Part shown: piece by piece, positions 42,448 to 52,128 of the stretch
Layout: every line of letters begins with the position of its first letter
How positions within the stretch are numbered: the stretch's first letter is position 1
Assembly: GCF_000472385.1 (NCBI RefSeq)
Contig: NZ_AWZU01000025.1
Location: 1 to 54,570 of the forward strand
DNA: 54,570 nt
DNA from: Bradyrhizobium sp. ARR65
GTDB taxonomy: Bacteria > Pseudomonadota > Alphaproteobacteria > Rhizobiales > Xanthobacteraceae
Reading direction: 5' to 3'
Program-made: the position numbers and the translations under genes
Notes under the pieces: model-generated
The model's input: the letters and a program-made list of their open reading frames with translations, nothing else
What the model was told of the DNA's origin: nothing
Databases searched by the model: none

Positions 42448-42453
42448 TCCGCC

Positions 42454-44856
42454 TCAGGCTACGGCGCTTTCCCGTTCCGCGACCAGCATTCGTTTCATTT
42501 CCTGAGCGGGACACGGCCGGCTGAATAGATAGCCTTGCGCCTGTGTGCAGCCCTCGCGGCGCAGGACTTCCAACTGCCCCATGGTCTCGACGCCCTCCGC
42601 CGTGGTCACGATCCCGAGGCTGCGACCAAGCCCGGTGACCGCACGAACGATCGCCATCGAATCTTCGCGCGACGTCAGCTCCTCCACAAAGGAGCGGTCG
42701 ATCTTGATCTTGTCGAAGGGGAAACTGCGCAAGTAGCTCAGCGACGAATAGCCGGTGCCGAAGTCATCCAGCGAGATGCGCACGCCTTGCGCGCGCAGCG
42801 CGTGCAGGGTCGCGAGCGTGGCCTCGCTGTTCTGCAACAGCACGGATTCGGTGATTTCGAGCTCGAGCCGATGCGCGGGCAAGGCCGACGACTCCAGCGC
42901 CGCCATCACCGAGGCCAGCAGGTTGGGATTTTTGAACTGGACCGGCGAGAGATTGATTGCGACAACGATCTCGGCCGGCCATTCCATCGCGTCCTTGCAA
43001 GCGGCGCGCAACACCCAATCGCCGATCGGGAGGATCAGCCCGGTCTCCTCTGCGAGCGGGATGAAACTGGCGGGCTGCACCCAGCCACGCAGCGGATGCT
43101 TCCAGCGGATGAGTGCTTCACACCCGACGACCGTATCCGCAAGCACATCGCGGATCGGCTGGTAATGCATCTCGAACTCGCCGCGCGACAGCGCCGCCCG
43201 CAAGTCCAACTCCAGAAGGCGCCGCGCCTGAGCGCGGGCGTCCATGCCGGCTTCGAAGAAGCGGTAGGTACCGCGGCCATCCGCCTTGGCGCGGTAAAGC
43301 GCGAGATCGGCCTTCTTCAAGAGCTCGTCCGGGTTCTTGCCGTCGTCAGGCGCGAGCGAAATGCCGACGCTGACGCCGATCAGGAGCTGGTGGCCGCCGA
43401 TATCGTAGGGTGCGGCGATGACCTCGACGATGCGGCTCGCCAACGACACCGCCGGATTGGTTTCGCCGGCGTCGCATAGCTGCACGATGGCGAATTCGTC
43501 GCCGCCGAGCCGCGCCACCGTGTCTCCTTCGCCGATGCATTGGCTGAGCCGGCGCCCGACCTCGATCAGCAGGGCGTCGCCGGTCGGATGGCCCAGGGAG
43601 TCATTGATGTCCTTGAAGTGATCGAGATCGAGGCAGAGCACCGCGAGCTGATCGCCGCGCTTCGCAAGCCGCAGCGCCTGTTCGAGCTGTTCGCGGAACA
43701 GCGTCCGGTTCGGCAGATTGGTCAGCGCGTCATGGCGCGCCATGTGGGAAATCTGCGCCTGCGCGCGTTGCCATTCGGTGATGTCCTCGTAGGTCGCGAC
43801 CAGTCCCCCGCCCTGCATCGGCTGGTGCACGATCCGGATCGATCGGCCGAGCTGTTCGATAACCTTGGTCACCACCCGCCCGGTGCGCGCTTCCGTGATC
43901 AGGTTGGCGACAAACTCGTCCGCGTCGCCCTCCCAGCGGCCGGTCGCCTTGAGCTCGCGCAGGACATCGAGCAAAAGCCGCCCTTCCAGTTTCAGATCGC
44001 CGCGCCCCATCATTTTCAGATAGCGCTCATTGCACAGGAGAATGCGCCCTTCCGCATCGAACATGCACAGCCCCTGCGACATGTTCTCGAGGGCGCCGTC
44101 GAGCAGCACCTTCTGCCGGCCCAGCGCCCGCTTGGCGCGGCGATCCATCGATGCGGCGAGCAGCGAGATCCCGAGAATGACGAGGGCGGCGCCCGCGACC
44201 AGGAACGAGAGGATGGTCGGCGAGATCGACAATGTATCGCCGGCGAGCGTCGGATCGGGGATCAGCGTCACGGCGCCCATGGCGGTGAAGTGGTGTGATA
44301 CGATCGCAAGCGTAAACAGCAGCCCTGCGATCAGGTTGCGGAGGTTGCTTTCGCGACCGGTCGCCACCGCAAGCGCGAGAGCGCCGAGGACGCAGCCCAG
44401 CGCGACGGAGACGGCGACCGTTGCCATGTCCCAGGTGATGCGCGCCGGCAGTTGCAAAGCCAGCATGCCGGTGTAGTGCATCGCGGCGACGCCGAGGCCA
44501 ACAATGGCGCCGCCGATCATGGCGCGCGACTGCCGCGCCGCGGAGAGCGCGATGCCAAAACCGAAGCCGGTGACGAGGATCGCGAACAACAGCGACAGCG
44601 TCGTCACGCGGATGCTGTAGCCCGTGCCGACACCGGGATCGTAGGCCAGCATGGCGATGAAATGGGTGGCCCAGATTCCGCAGCCGCTAATGGCCGCCTC
44701 CAGCACCAGCCAGACGAGACGCGTCGAGTTCTGCGAGGCCCTGGCGCGCTGGAACAGGCTGATCGCAACGCTACTGGCAAGAAAGCAGACGGCACCTGCC
44801 AGCGCGACGAGCCGCCAGTCATGCTCCGTGCTCAAACAGGTTAGTACTTTGTACAT
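42454..44856 (-). CDS. MHYT-PAS-GGDEF-EAL c-di-GMP enzyme
   Basis: The 800-residue membrane protein has an N-terminal MHYT sensor with three signature sites: ATHFIAML near residue 62, AMHYTGML near 124 and SHHFTAMG near 187. MHYT domains are proposed copper-dependent gas or redox sensors. A PAS-like part follows (LENMSQGLCMFDAEGRILLC near 259), then GGDEF with an intact RLGGDEFAIVQL near 450, then EAL with intact CEALIRWKHP near 575 and DDFGTGYSSLSYLRSFPFDK near 705. Both catalytic motifs are kept, so it could make or degrade c-di-GMP. That signal affects motility, though no direct link to the flagellar locus is seen. ATG 44856 was chosen; 44883 is possible. Confidence 0.9.
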   Translation of the reverse strand: MYKVLTCLSTEHDWRLVALAGAVCFLASSVAISLFQRARASQNSTRLVWLVLEAAISGCGIWATHFIAMLAYDPGVGTGYSIRVTTLSLLFAILVTGFGFGIALSAARQSRAMIGGAIVGLGVAAMHYTGMLALQLPARITWDMATVAVSVALGCVLGALALAVATGRESNLRNLIAGLLFTLAIVSHHFTAMGAVTLIPDPTLAGDTLSISPTILSFLVAGAALVILGISLLAASMDRRAKRALGRQKVLLDGALENMSQGLCMFDAEGRILLCNERYLKMMGRGDLKLEGRLLLDVLRELKATGRWEGDADEFVANLITEARTGRVVTKVIEQLGRSIRIVHQPMQGGGLVATYEDITEWQRAQAQISHMARHDALTNLPNRTLFREQLEQALRLAKRGDQLAVLCLDLDHFKDINDSLGHPTGDALLIEVGRRLSQCIGEGDTVARLGGDEFAIVQLCDAGETNPAVSLASRIVEVIAAPYDIGGHQLLIGVSVGISLAPDDGKNPDELLKKADLALYRAKADGRGTYRFFEAGMDARAQARRLLELDLRAALSRGEFEMHYQPIRDVLADTVVGCEALIRWKHPLRGWVQPASFIPLAEETGLILPIGDWVLRAACKDAMEWPAEIVVAINLSPVQFKNPNLLASVMAALESSALPAHRLELEITESVLLQNSEATLATLHALRAQGVRISLDDFGTGYSSLSYLRSFPFDKIKIDRSFVEELTSREDSMAIVRAVTGLGRSLGIVTTAEGVETMGQLEVLRREGCTQAQGYLFSRPCPAQEMKRMLVAERESAVA

Positions 44857-44973
44857 GCCAAGACCAAGATCCCTCTTGGCCATAGCAAGCGCGGAGCCCG
44901 ATACGATCTGGTTAATGGCGAAGGCTTGGTTCGGGCGATGGTGAACGATTGCTTGAGCAGCGCGCTCGTGCGG

Positions 44974-46377
44974 CTAGCTCGTCGAACGCGCTGCGAGCCA
45001 GATCGCGGCTGCCGCGCCGAGCAGCACCGCGGCCGAGATCATCAGGGAAGCATGCGCACCCGCAATGAAAGCGCCGCGTCCTGCGACGAGTGAGCCGAAC
45101 AGCGCAACACCGAGCACGCTGCCGGTCTGGCGCGTCGCGTTCAGAACGCCGGCGGCAATGCCCGAGCGCGGCTTCTCCACGCTGCCGAGCAAGGTCGACG
45201 TCAGCGGCGGCACCAGGAGGCCGAGCCCGCAACTTATCACGACGAGCTGCAGGCACATCGCAAGATAACTCGTGCCGGATGCGATCCCAAGCAGCGCAAG
45301 GCAACCGGCGGCCGACAGCGTGGCGCCGGCCGCGATCGTCGCCGGCGCGCCGATCCGCTCTGCCACGCGCGGCGCCAGCAGGTTGACCGGCAACACCGCG
45401 CCGAGCATCGGCACGAAGGCAAGGCCGGTCGCGAACGGCGAAAAGCCATTGACCTCCTGGAAGTAGAGGCTGAGCACGAAGATCAGGCCGTAATAGGCAA
45501 CATTGACGAGCAGGCCGACCAGCGCGGTGACCGCGAACATCCGATGGCGAAACAGCGACAGCGGCAGCATCGGCTGGCTTGCGCGCGCCTCCCGCCAGAC
45601 GAACAACAGGCCGATGACGGCAGCGCTGACGAAGCCCGCGATGACGAACGCGTTGTCGAAACCCAGCGCGCCGCCCCCGATCAGCGCGCCGGCAAGGCTA
45701 CCCAGGGCGGCGATCGCGGCAAGTTGGCCGGGCAGATCGATCTCGTGTTGCCGATGCTGCGTCGTCTCGTCGGCGTAGCGAAAGGTCAGCCACAGCCCGA
45801 TGAGGCCGATCGGCAGATTGACCAGGAAGATCGCGCGCCAGCCGACCAGTGCGATCAGGCCGCCGCCGACAAAGGGACCGGCGGTCAGGGCCACGCTTGC
45901 GCCGGCGGCCCAAACGCCGACGGCCCGGCCGCGCGCCTTCTCATCCGCATAGGCGTGGTTCAGCAGCGCCAGCGAATTCGGCACCAGGATCGCCGCGGCA
46001 AAGCCCTGCACGCAGCGCGCAGCGATCAGACACGCCGCGTTCGGCGCGGCCGCGCAGGCGAGCGAGGCCAGCGTGAAGATGGCAAAACCCGCCATGAAGA
46101 CGCGCTTTGCGCCGATACGGTCGCCGAGCGCGCCTGCCGTCAGAATGAAGGCGGCAAAGGCGATCGTATAGGCACTCACCACCCACTGCAGCTCGGAGAC
46201 GCCGCCGCCGAGCGAGGCCGAGATGCTGGCGAGCGCGGTGTTGACGATGGTGATGTCAAGCTGCACCACGGCGTAGCCAAGGCTCATGGCGGCAAGTGTC
46301 AGCGAACCCGAGCGGCGTGAGGGTTGCGCCGAAGGTTCCGAAGCGCAGCTACGCAGGTTCAATAATGCACTTCGCAT
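44974..46377 (-). CDS. MFS multidrug transporter (DHA2, 14-helix type)
   Basis: The 467-residue protein has DHA2/EmrB-QacA features: LDITIVNTALASIS near residue 40 (motif D1), GALGDRIGAKRVFMAGFAIF near 82 (motif A) and GWRAIFLVNLPIGLIGLWL near 178 (motif C region). It is predicted as an inner-membrane proton-driven exporter of small molecules. No adaptor or outer-membrane partner gene lies next to it. It is divergent from a second MFS gene across 221 bases; that gap shows no recognised regulator or gene. Confidence 0.9.
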   Translation of the reverse strand: MRSALLNLRSCASEPSAQPSRRSGSLTLAAMSLGYAVVQLDITIVNTALASISASLGGGVSELQWVVSAYTIAFAAFILTAGALGDRIGAKRVFMAGFAIFTLASLACAAAPNAACLIAARCVQGFAAAILVPNSLALLNHAYADEKARGRAVGVWAAGASVALTAGPFVGGGLIALVGWRAIFLVNLPIGLIGLWLTFRYADETTQHRQHEIDLPGQLAAIAALGSLAGALIGGGALGFDNAFVIAGFVSAAVIGLLFVWREARASQPMLPLSLFRHRMFAVTALVGLLVNVAYYGLIFVLSLYFQEVNGFSPFATGLAFVPMLGAVLPVNLLAPRVAERIGAPATIAAGATLSAAGCLALLGIASGTSYLAMCLQLVVISCGLGLLVPPLTSTLLGSVEKPRSGIAAGVLNATRQTGSVLGVALFGSLVAGRGAFIAGAHASLMISAAVLLGAAAAIWLAARSTS

Positions 46378-46598
46378 AATTCACAATCTGCGGGACGAAC
46401 GCGGCATATAGGCTTGCGTTTCGCCACGACGCTTCGCTTTCGGTCGAAGTGTTCCTGCGTTATGGGACGATCTCTTCGTCCTCGCTCGCTTGAGCCCGCA
46501 GCGCTCAATTGCCTGGCGTTCGCGCGCGCTAATTGCGGGAACGCGCCACACAGCTTCGAGTTCTGTGCATGTGGTTCGCCCAGCCGCGGAGAAACCTG

Positions 46599-47828
46599 AT
46601 GACATCCGCTGACACTTCTCGCATCGCGCGCTCGCATGCAGGAATCGGAGTTGGCCGCTCGGCAGCTATCACAATGGTCGCCGCCATGATCGGCGCGTTG
46701 TTCGCCGGCAGCACCGTCGTCACGCCGCTGTACGTGATGTACAAGCAGGCCTTCGGCTTCTCGCAAATCTCGCTTACGCTGATTTACGCCGCCTATGTGA
46801 TCGGAAACCTGGGCGCGCTGCTGCTGTTCGGGCACCTCTCCGACCGGGTCGGCCGCCGGCCGATGGCTATAGCCGGCATGGGGCTTGCGATCGTCGGCGC
46901 GCTGGTGTTCCTGTTCGCGCGCGGCATTGGCTCACTCTATATTGGGCGGATCCTGAGCGGCCTTGCGATCGGCATCGGCGCCGGAACCGGAACCGCCTGG
47001 CTCGCAGAGCTGATCGGAGAGGAGAGCAAGTCCCGCGCCACCGTGATTGCAACCAGCGCGAACTTCACTGGCCTTGGCATCGGTGCACTCCTCGCCGGAC
47101 TGCTGGCCGAATATGCCCCATGGCCCCTGCAATTGCCCTATGTGGTGTATCTGGTGGCGCTCGTTGCGATCGCGGCGCTGCTGTGGCTTCCGCCCGAGAC
47201 CGTCACCCGACCGGCGCGATCGATACGGGATATATCAATCCGGCCGCGCGTTTCAGCGCCGCCCGAGATACGCGCCCAATTCGTCGCACCTGCGGTCACC
47301 GGGTTCGGTGCGATGGCGCTTGTCGGCTTCTACGCCGCGTTGGCGCCCACACTTCTCGCCGAGCACCTGCAGGTGAGCAATCACGCGGTTGCCGGCGCGG
47401 TCTTTCTGGAGCTCGCGGTGGTCGTTGCCTGCACGATCGTCACGACGCAATCGCTCTCCAGCCGAATCGCGATGCTGACAGCGCTCGCACTGATGCTGCC
47501 AAGCGTCGGCGTACTGGTCGCCGCGCAGCTCGAGCGATCGATGCCGGTCCTCATCTTCGCCACCGCGGTGTGTGCCGTGACCGCGGGCCTCGGCTATCGG
47601 GGCAGCCTGCAAGTGGCGAACCAGATCGCTCCGCAAGACCGGCGCGCCGAAATCGTCTCGAGCTATTTCATCTGCGGCTTCGCGGGCAACGCACTGCCGG
47701 TCATCGGCATCGGCGTCATCTCGACGTTCGCCGGATCGACCGCCGCCAGCCTCGCCTTTGCCGCGATGATCGGCATTTTTGCGCTGACGGCGCTCTATTT
47801 CGGGTGGCGCTATCGGCCCAGCGAATGA
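46599..47828 (+). CDS. MFS transporter (12-helix drug/sugar type)
   Basis: The 409-residue protein has twelve likely membrane segments and the motif A line GHLSDRVGRRPMAIAGMGLA near residue 72. The N-terminal VTPLYVMYKQAFGFSQISLT resembles bacterial efflux MFS proteins of the arabinose-exporter type. It is predicted to export a small molecule; the substrate is unknown. GCGGAG precedes ATG 46599, preferred over 46533. It is divergent from the DHA2 exporter and unrelated in subfamily, so a shared operator is possible but not shown. Confidence 0.88.
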   Translation: MTSADTSRIARSHAGIGVGRSAAITMVAAMIGALFAGSTVVTPLYVMYKQAFGFSQISLTLIYAAYVIGNLGALLLFGHLSDRVGRRPMAIAGMGLAIVGALVFLFARGIGSLYIGRILSGLAIGIGAGTGTAWLAELIGEESKSRATVIATSANFTGLGIGALLAGLLAEYAPWPLQLPYVVYLVALVAIAALLWLPPETVTRPARSIRDISIRPRVSAPPEIRAQFVAPAVTGFGAMALVGFYAALAPTLLAEHLQVSNHAVAGAVFLELAVVVACTIVTTQSLSSRIAMLTALALMLPSVGVLVAAQLERSMPVLIFATAVCAVTAGLGYRGSLQVANQIAPQDRRAEIVSSYFICGFAGNALPVIGIGVISTFAGSTAASLAFAAMIGIFALTALYFGWRYRPSE

Positions 47829-47934
47829 CCGCGATCATCGCTTCGATCAGAACAAATCGGCTCGTGACAGACGAAAGACGCCGCGCAGGAGCCCTGCGCG
47901 ACGTTTTGTCTCAATCCGTATCTTTACCGAGAGA

Positions 47935-48441
47935 TCAGCTCGCGGCGCGCAGGTTGACCTTGCCTTCGGCCAGCGACGTCAGCTTCTTGTCGGTTGCCTT
48001 CTCCTCGTCCAGCGTCTTCACCAGAATGCTGGCGCAATCGTTGCGGCCAAGCTGCTTGGCCCAGGCGATCAGGCTGCCATAGCGCGAGATCTCGTAGTGC
48101 TCGGCCGCTTGCGCGGCGTTGATCAGCGCGGCATCCAGCACCGCTTTGTCGGCGACTTCGCCGGCAGTTTCGTTGGCCTCCTTGATGATGCCGTCGATCG
48201 CAGGACAATCGATCCCCTTCACCTGGATACCGATCATCTGGAACACCTGCTCGAGCCGCTTCACATGCCCTTTGGTCTCATCGAGATGGGTCAGAAAGCC
48301 TTGCTTGAGCTGCTGTTCCGTTGCTTTTTCCGCCATTTTCGGCAGCGCGTTCACGAGCTGCTGTTCGGCATAATAGATGTCCTGCAGCTGGTGCACGAAC
48401 AGGTCGTTCATGGTCTTGATGTCTCGGGTAAACAATCCCAT
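47935..48441 (-). CDS. DUF892 (YciE/YciF-like) ferritin-fold protein
   Basis: The 168-residue helical protein has the DUF892 pattern: LFVHQLQDIYYAEQQLVNAL near residue 14, HLDETKGHVKRLEQVFQMIG near 53, and AALINAAQAAEHYEISRYGS near 104, whose Glu/His residues form a diiron site. Family members are stress-induced and common in general stress regulons. GGAAC-N16-GGTT, a near-consensus sigma-EcfG promoter, lies 100-124 bases upstream. The function is probably iron or peroxide handling, as for other ferritin-like proteins. It is convergent with the MFS gene. Confidence 0.92.
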   Translation of the reverse strand: MGLFTRDIKTMNDLFVHQLQDIYYAEQQLVNALPKMAEKATEQQLKQGFLTHLDETKGHVKRLEQVFQMIGIQVKGIDCPAIDGIIKEANETAGEVADKAVLDAALINAAQAAEHYEISRYGSLIAWAKQLGRNDCASILVKTLDEEKATDKKLTSLAEGKVNLRAAS

Positions 48442-48540
48442 TGCGCGGATCCTTCTGTTTGTCTGCGAACATTCGCGCGCAACGCCTCTCGCGCTCCCTC
48501 CCGCGCGCTTTGATGTTCTTGTTCTCGGTGACCTTGCGCT

Positions 48541-48565
48541 AACCGACGGATCGTGCGGATGTTCC
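48541..48565 (-). promoter_or_regulatory. Sigma-EcfG-like promoter for the DUF892 gene
   Basis: Minus strand GGAAC (48565-48561), 16 bases, then GGTT (48544-48541). The general stress consensus is GGAAC-N16/17-CGTT, so one base differs. No other gene or repeat was found in 48442-48829. Confidence 0.5.
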
Positions 48566-48829
48566 GGGGAACGGCCAAAGAAGCCGGGGTTCGGAATGTG
48601 GAGAAGTAAGGGTATAACGTGCCTGCCTGTGACGCCTCGACGCGGCCAGCCTCGACACTTCCTACTGAGGACATATTTACCAGGCTTGGTTGACTTGAGC
48701 AGCGGAGAGCGAACCTGCCGTTGTCAAGGGCTGCACAAGACGCACTTTTTGTCTTAAGGGAACTAATCCCCTTCGACTGATGGTTTCGAGTGGTGGTAAC
48801 CGACTTTTGCCGCCCTGCCGGGAGGATGA

Positions 48830-49933
48830 ATGCAAGGACTGCTGACCGCGCTGGGGCACGGTTTCAAGAAATGGATCGGCTGGAAACGGCTCGGGATCGC
48901 GGCAAGCCTCTTCATCATTGCCTTTGCGATCACGACCCTGGTCCGGACGCTAAAAGGCGTCGACGCCGCCGTGATCCTGACGGCCCTGACGGAGATACCG
49001 AGCGGCCACATCGCCCTTGCGGCGCTGTGCGTGATCGGGGCGTTCTGTACGCTGACCTTCTATGACTTTTTTGCATTGCGAACGATTGGCAAGAAGCACG
49101 TGCCGTATCGGATCGCGGCGCTTTCCAGCTTCACGAGCTACTCGATCGGCCACAATATCGGCGCCACGGTCTTCACCGGCGGCGCGATCCGCTTCCGGAT
49201 CTACTCGGATTACGGACTGAACGCGATCGACGTTGCCAAGATCTGCTTCCTGTCCGGTCTGACCTTCTGGCTCGGCAATGTCTTCGTCCTCGGCATTGGC
49301 ATGGTGCTGCATCCATCCGCCGCCTCCGCCATGGACCAGTTGCCGGAAGCGGTCAATCGGCTGATCGGCGTCGGCGGCGTCCTCGCCATCTTCGCCTATC
49401 TCGGCTGGCTGGCACTTGGCGAGAACCGGCGCGAGCTCGGGCAAAACGGCTGGAAAGTCATATTGCCGTCGGCCCGGCTCACCCTCGTGCAGATTCTGAT
49501 CGGCGTCGTCGACCTCACCTTCTGCGCCACCGCGATGTATCTGTTGATGCCGGCGCAGCCGCATATCGACTTCCTGTCGCTCGCCGTGGTGTTCATTCTG
49601 GCCACCCTGCTCGGCTTCGCCAGCCATGCGCCCGGCAGCATCGGCGTGTTTGACGCCGCGATGCTGGTCGCGCTGCCGCAATTCGGCCGGGAACAGCTCC
49701 TGGCGACCCTGCTGGTGTTTCGTGTTCTCTATTTCGTGATTCCCTTCGGCACCGCGATTTCGATAATGGGAGCGCGCGAGCTCTGGATGAACGTGGTGGT
49801 GCCTTGGCAGGAACGGCGCAGGCTGAACGGGACGTCGGCATCCTCCACTTCAAGGCCGCCGCCATCCGCTCCTTCCGCCAGGACCGCGGCCCCGGTGCCG
49901 CAGCGGGTCAAGCGGCTGAATTTGCGGGGCTGA
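48830..49933 (+). CDS. YbhN-like membrane protein (LPG_synthase_TM family)
   Basis: The 367-residue protein has about eight membrane segments and family landmarks: FTSYSIGHNIGATVFTGGAI near residue 100, FRIYSDYGL, then SHAPGSIGVFDAAML near 265. This is the UPF0104/flippase-like region of lysylphosphatidylglycerol synthases, without the synthase domain. Stand-alone YbhN proteins are thought to move or sense lipids; evidence is thin. The C-terminal 40 residues are Ser/Pro/Arg-rich and probably cytosolic. GGGAGG lies just before the ATG. The SGNH hydrolase gene follows by 66 bases and may be co-transcribed. Confidence 0.85.
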   Translation: MQGLLTALGHGFKKWIGWKRLGIAASLFIIAFAITTLVRTLKGVDAAVILTALTEIPSGHIALAALCVIGAFCTLTFYDFFALRTIGKKHVPYRIAALSSFTSYSIGHNIGATVFTGGAIRFRIYSDYGLNAIDVAKICFLSGLTFWLGNVFVLGIGMVLHPSAASAMDQLPEAVNRLIGVGGVLAIFAYLGWLALGENRRELGQNGWKVILPSARLTLVQILIGVVDLTFCATAMYLLMPAQPHIDFLSLAVVFILATLLGFASHAPGSIGVFDAAMLVALPQFGREQLLATLLVFRVLYFVIPFGTAISIMGARELWMNVVVPWQERRRLNGTSASSTSRPPPSAPSARTAAPVPQRVKRLNLRG

Positions 49934-49999
49934 CACTCACGTCAACCTGGAGTTGGACGGAGCTCTTATTTCCGCCCCAACTGTACCATTAAACGCGCC

Positions 50000-51961
50000 A
50001 TGCTTCGTTTTCTCCTTCGCGCCATCCTCACTGGGGCGGTGATCATGGGTGCGTTGGCACTTTCGCCCGTGCCGCAGCTACGGGCGCAGGGGCTGGTCAC
50101 CGACGCCCCGATGCAGATCTCTTGGGAGGTGCGCAACCGCTTCCGCCTGTTCCGCGAGGAGCGCGATTTCCAGCTTCATGCCGAGGCGCTGCGTGACCGC
50201 AGCATTCTCGCTTCCGAAGATGCGCTCGAGCTGCAGAGCGATGGCCGCGGCTGGGCGCGCAACATGGTGAACCGGCTCTGCATCGACCAATTGGGTCGTG
50301 TCAGCGAGCCCTGCACGCGCGACAACGTCAAGGAAAGCTATCTCACGCCGATCGATCATGCGATCACGGTCCGCCTCACCGGCACGGTGCCGGTCGGCGC
50401 CACCTGCGCCTGGTCATTCGATGACGGCGACGGCCCGCAGCAATCGACTTTCGACTGCGCCGAGCCGGTCAATCTCCGCGTCCGCTATGGCCCCCAGACG
50501 GTGGCGACCGTGGACGTCGCCAGCGGGCAGGACGCCCCCCAGCGCGTCTCCACCGTGATCAAGGTGCGCGATATCCTGATCGCCGGCCTCGGCGACAGCA
50601 TCGCGTCCGGCGAGGGCAATCCGGACCGCCCCGTTACGCTCGCCGACGAAGGCTTCTGCTTCCGCTACTATCTTGGCACGGCGGGACAGCAATATTACCG
50701 GCCGAGCCGAGCCGGCTACAAAGGCGGGCGCGCCTGCGAGGCGCCCGACACGCTCTCGAATTGGCAGCGGCACGCCGCGCTCTGGTTCAACCCGGCCTGC
50801 CATCGCTCGCTCTACAGCTACCAGACCCGCACCGCGCTGGCGCTCGCCGTGCAATACCCGCACATCGCGGTGACCTACCTGCCGCTCGCCTGCACCGGTG
50901 CGACCATTGCCAACGGCCTGTTCGGCAGCCAACGCGCCCGGGAATGTCCGCCGAACCGCTCGACCGCCACCTGCCAGACCGGCATCAATGGCCAGATCGC
51001 GGAATTGCGCGAGGCGCTCAGCGCCGCCCAACGCCGCCAGTCCGATCGCAAGCTCGACCTGGTGCTGCTCTCGATCGGCGCCAACGATATCTACTTCTCC
51101 GGCCTGGTCGCGGATGTGATCGTCGACACCGCAACGGAGCGCGAGCTGTTTCGCCGCATCGGCGTGATGGCGAGCATCGACGACTCGCGCTCGGCACTGG
51201 CGAGCGACCTGCCGCGCGGGTTTGCGAAACTTCGCGACGCGCTCAAGCCCCTGGTCGGCGATCTCTCGCATGTCATCTATACCGCCTATGCCAATCCGGC
51301 ACTGGCTCAGGGCGGCACGCCTTGCCCTGGCGGCCGCGCCGGTTTCGACATTCACCCCTCCTTCAACGCCGATCCGCAGCGGCTCGCCGATGTCTCCGCC
51401 TATGTGCAAAATGAATTCCTGCCGCAGCTCAAGGCGCTCGCCACCTGCCAGTCGGGCGTGCTCTGCCGTGATCCCGCCGCCGACCGCATGACCTTCGTGG
51501 ATGCGCATCAGGCCGCCTTCGCCGATCACGGCTTCTGCGCGCGCAGCGACAGCGATCCAGCTTTCGATCGCGCCTGCTTTTCGCCCAAGGGCGAGAGTTT
51601 CGATCCCGATATCGTCACCGCTCCGAACCAGCCGATGCTGTGCGGCCATAGCGCTGCGGAGTATCGCGCCTACCTGCCCCGCGCGCGCTGGATTCGTGAT
51701 GCCGACGACAGCTACTTCGCGGCCATGACGTTCCCTCAGGGGTTGCCGTCATCGATGCAGCCGTCCGACATCCATGACGCGACCTGGGGCGTGTTGTCGG
51801 CGGTCTATGGCGGCGCCGTCCATCCCTCGGCCGAAGGTCACGCCGCCATGGCCGATGCCGCCCTGCCCGCAGCCGCTAGCGCGCTGCAGCTCGACGCCGT
51901 CGTGCCGGACGTGGTCTCGGAGCCGGCGGCCCCGGTCGCAATCGCGCCGGTGCAGCGGTAG
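50000..51961 (+). CDS. Exported SGNH/GDSL-family hydrolase
   Basis: The 653-residue protein has a signal peptide (LRFLLRAILTGAVIMGALAL, cleavage after LRA), an N-terminal beta-rich domain (residues 30-190), then an SGNH hydrolase. Block I is GLGDSIASGEG near 198 (nucleophilic Ser), block III SIGANDIYFS near 355 and block V GAVHPSAEGHAAMAD near 605 (catalytic His). The 14 or so cysteines suggest disulfides in the periplasm or outside. SGNH enzymes remove acyl or acetyl groups from lipids or glycans. It is long for the family. It follows the YbhN gene, hinting at a lipid or surface-polymer role, which is unproven. Confidence 0.85.
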   Translation: MLRFLLRAILTGAVIMGALALSPVPQLRAQGLVTDAPMQISWEVRNRFRLFREERDFQLHAEALRDRSILASEDALELQSDGRGWARNMVNRLCIDQLGRVSEPCTRDNVKESYLTPIDHAITVRLTGTVPVGATCAWSFDDGDGPQQSTFDCAEPVNLRVRYGPQTVATVDVASGQDAPQRVSTVIKVRDILIAGLGDSIASGEGNPDRPVTLADEGFCFRYYLGTAGQQYYRPSRAGYKGGRACEAPDTLSNWQRHAALWFNPACHRSLYSYQTRTALALAVQYPHIAVTYLPLACTGATIANGLFGSQRARECPPNRSTATCQTGINGQIAELREALSAAQRRQSDRKLDLVLLSIGANDIYFSGLVADVIVDTATERELFRRIGVMASIDDSRSALASDLPRGFAKLRDALKPLVGDLSHVIYTAYANPALAQGGTPCPGGRAGFDIHPSFNADPQRLADVSAYVQNEFLPQLKALATCQSGVLCRDPAADRMTFVDAHQAAFADHGFCARSDSDPAFDRACFSPKGESFDPDIVTAPNQPMLCGHSAAEYRAYLPRARWIRDADDSYFAAMTFPQGLPSSMQPSDIHDATWGVLSAVYGGAVHPSAEGHAAMADAALPAAASALQLDAVVPDVVSEPAAPVAIAPVQR

Positions 51962-52070
51962 CTCCGGATGTTGTTGGGTCGGTTCTGGCCGCGAACTCAC
52001 CTGACGAAGCGACGCCCCGAGGGCCATCGCGGCAACCAAGCTCGATCGGCAGACAAGAAGAACTGGCGGC

Positions 52071-52098
52071 ATAAAAAATACCGCCGCTTGAGCGGCGG
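52071..52098 (-). terminator. Intrinsic terminator of the small secreted-protein gene
   Basis: CCGCCGCT (52081-52088) pairs perfectly with AGCGGCGG (52091-52098). On the minus strand it is followed by TATTTTTTAT. It lies 31 bases after the stop of the 72-residue gene. Confidence 0.88.
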
Positions 52099-52128
52099 CT
52101 GTCAGTATCAGACGTCTGAAAGCGCGAG

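Noticed and set aside
46499..46570. GGAAC-N16-AGTT before the second MFS gene as an EcfG promoter
   Set aside because: The -10 box does not match CGTT, and there is no other stress-related evidence for this gene.
48755..48790. GGAAC-N18-GGTT on the plus strand before the YbhN-like gene as an EcfG promoter
   Set aside because: The spacing is 18 rather than 16-17 and the -10 box has a mismatch.
50414..51649. A 411-codon open frame on the minus strand
   Set aside because: It lies antisense to the SGNH hydrolase catalytic core and carries no recognisable motif.
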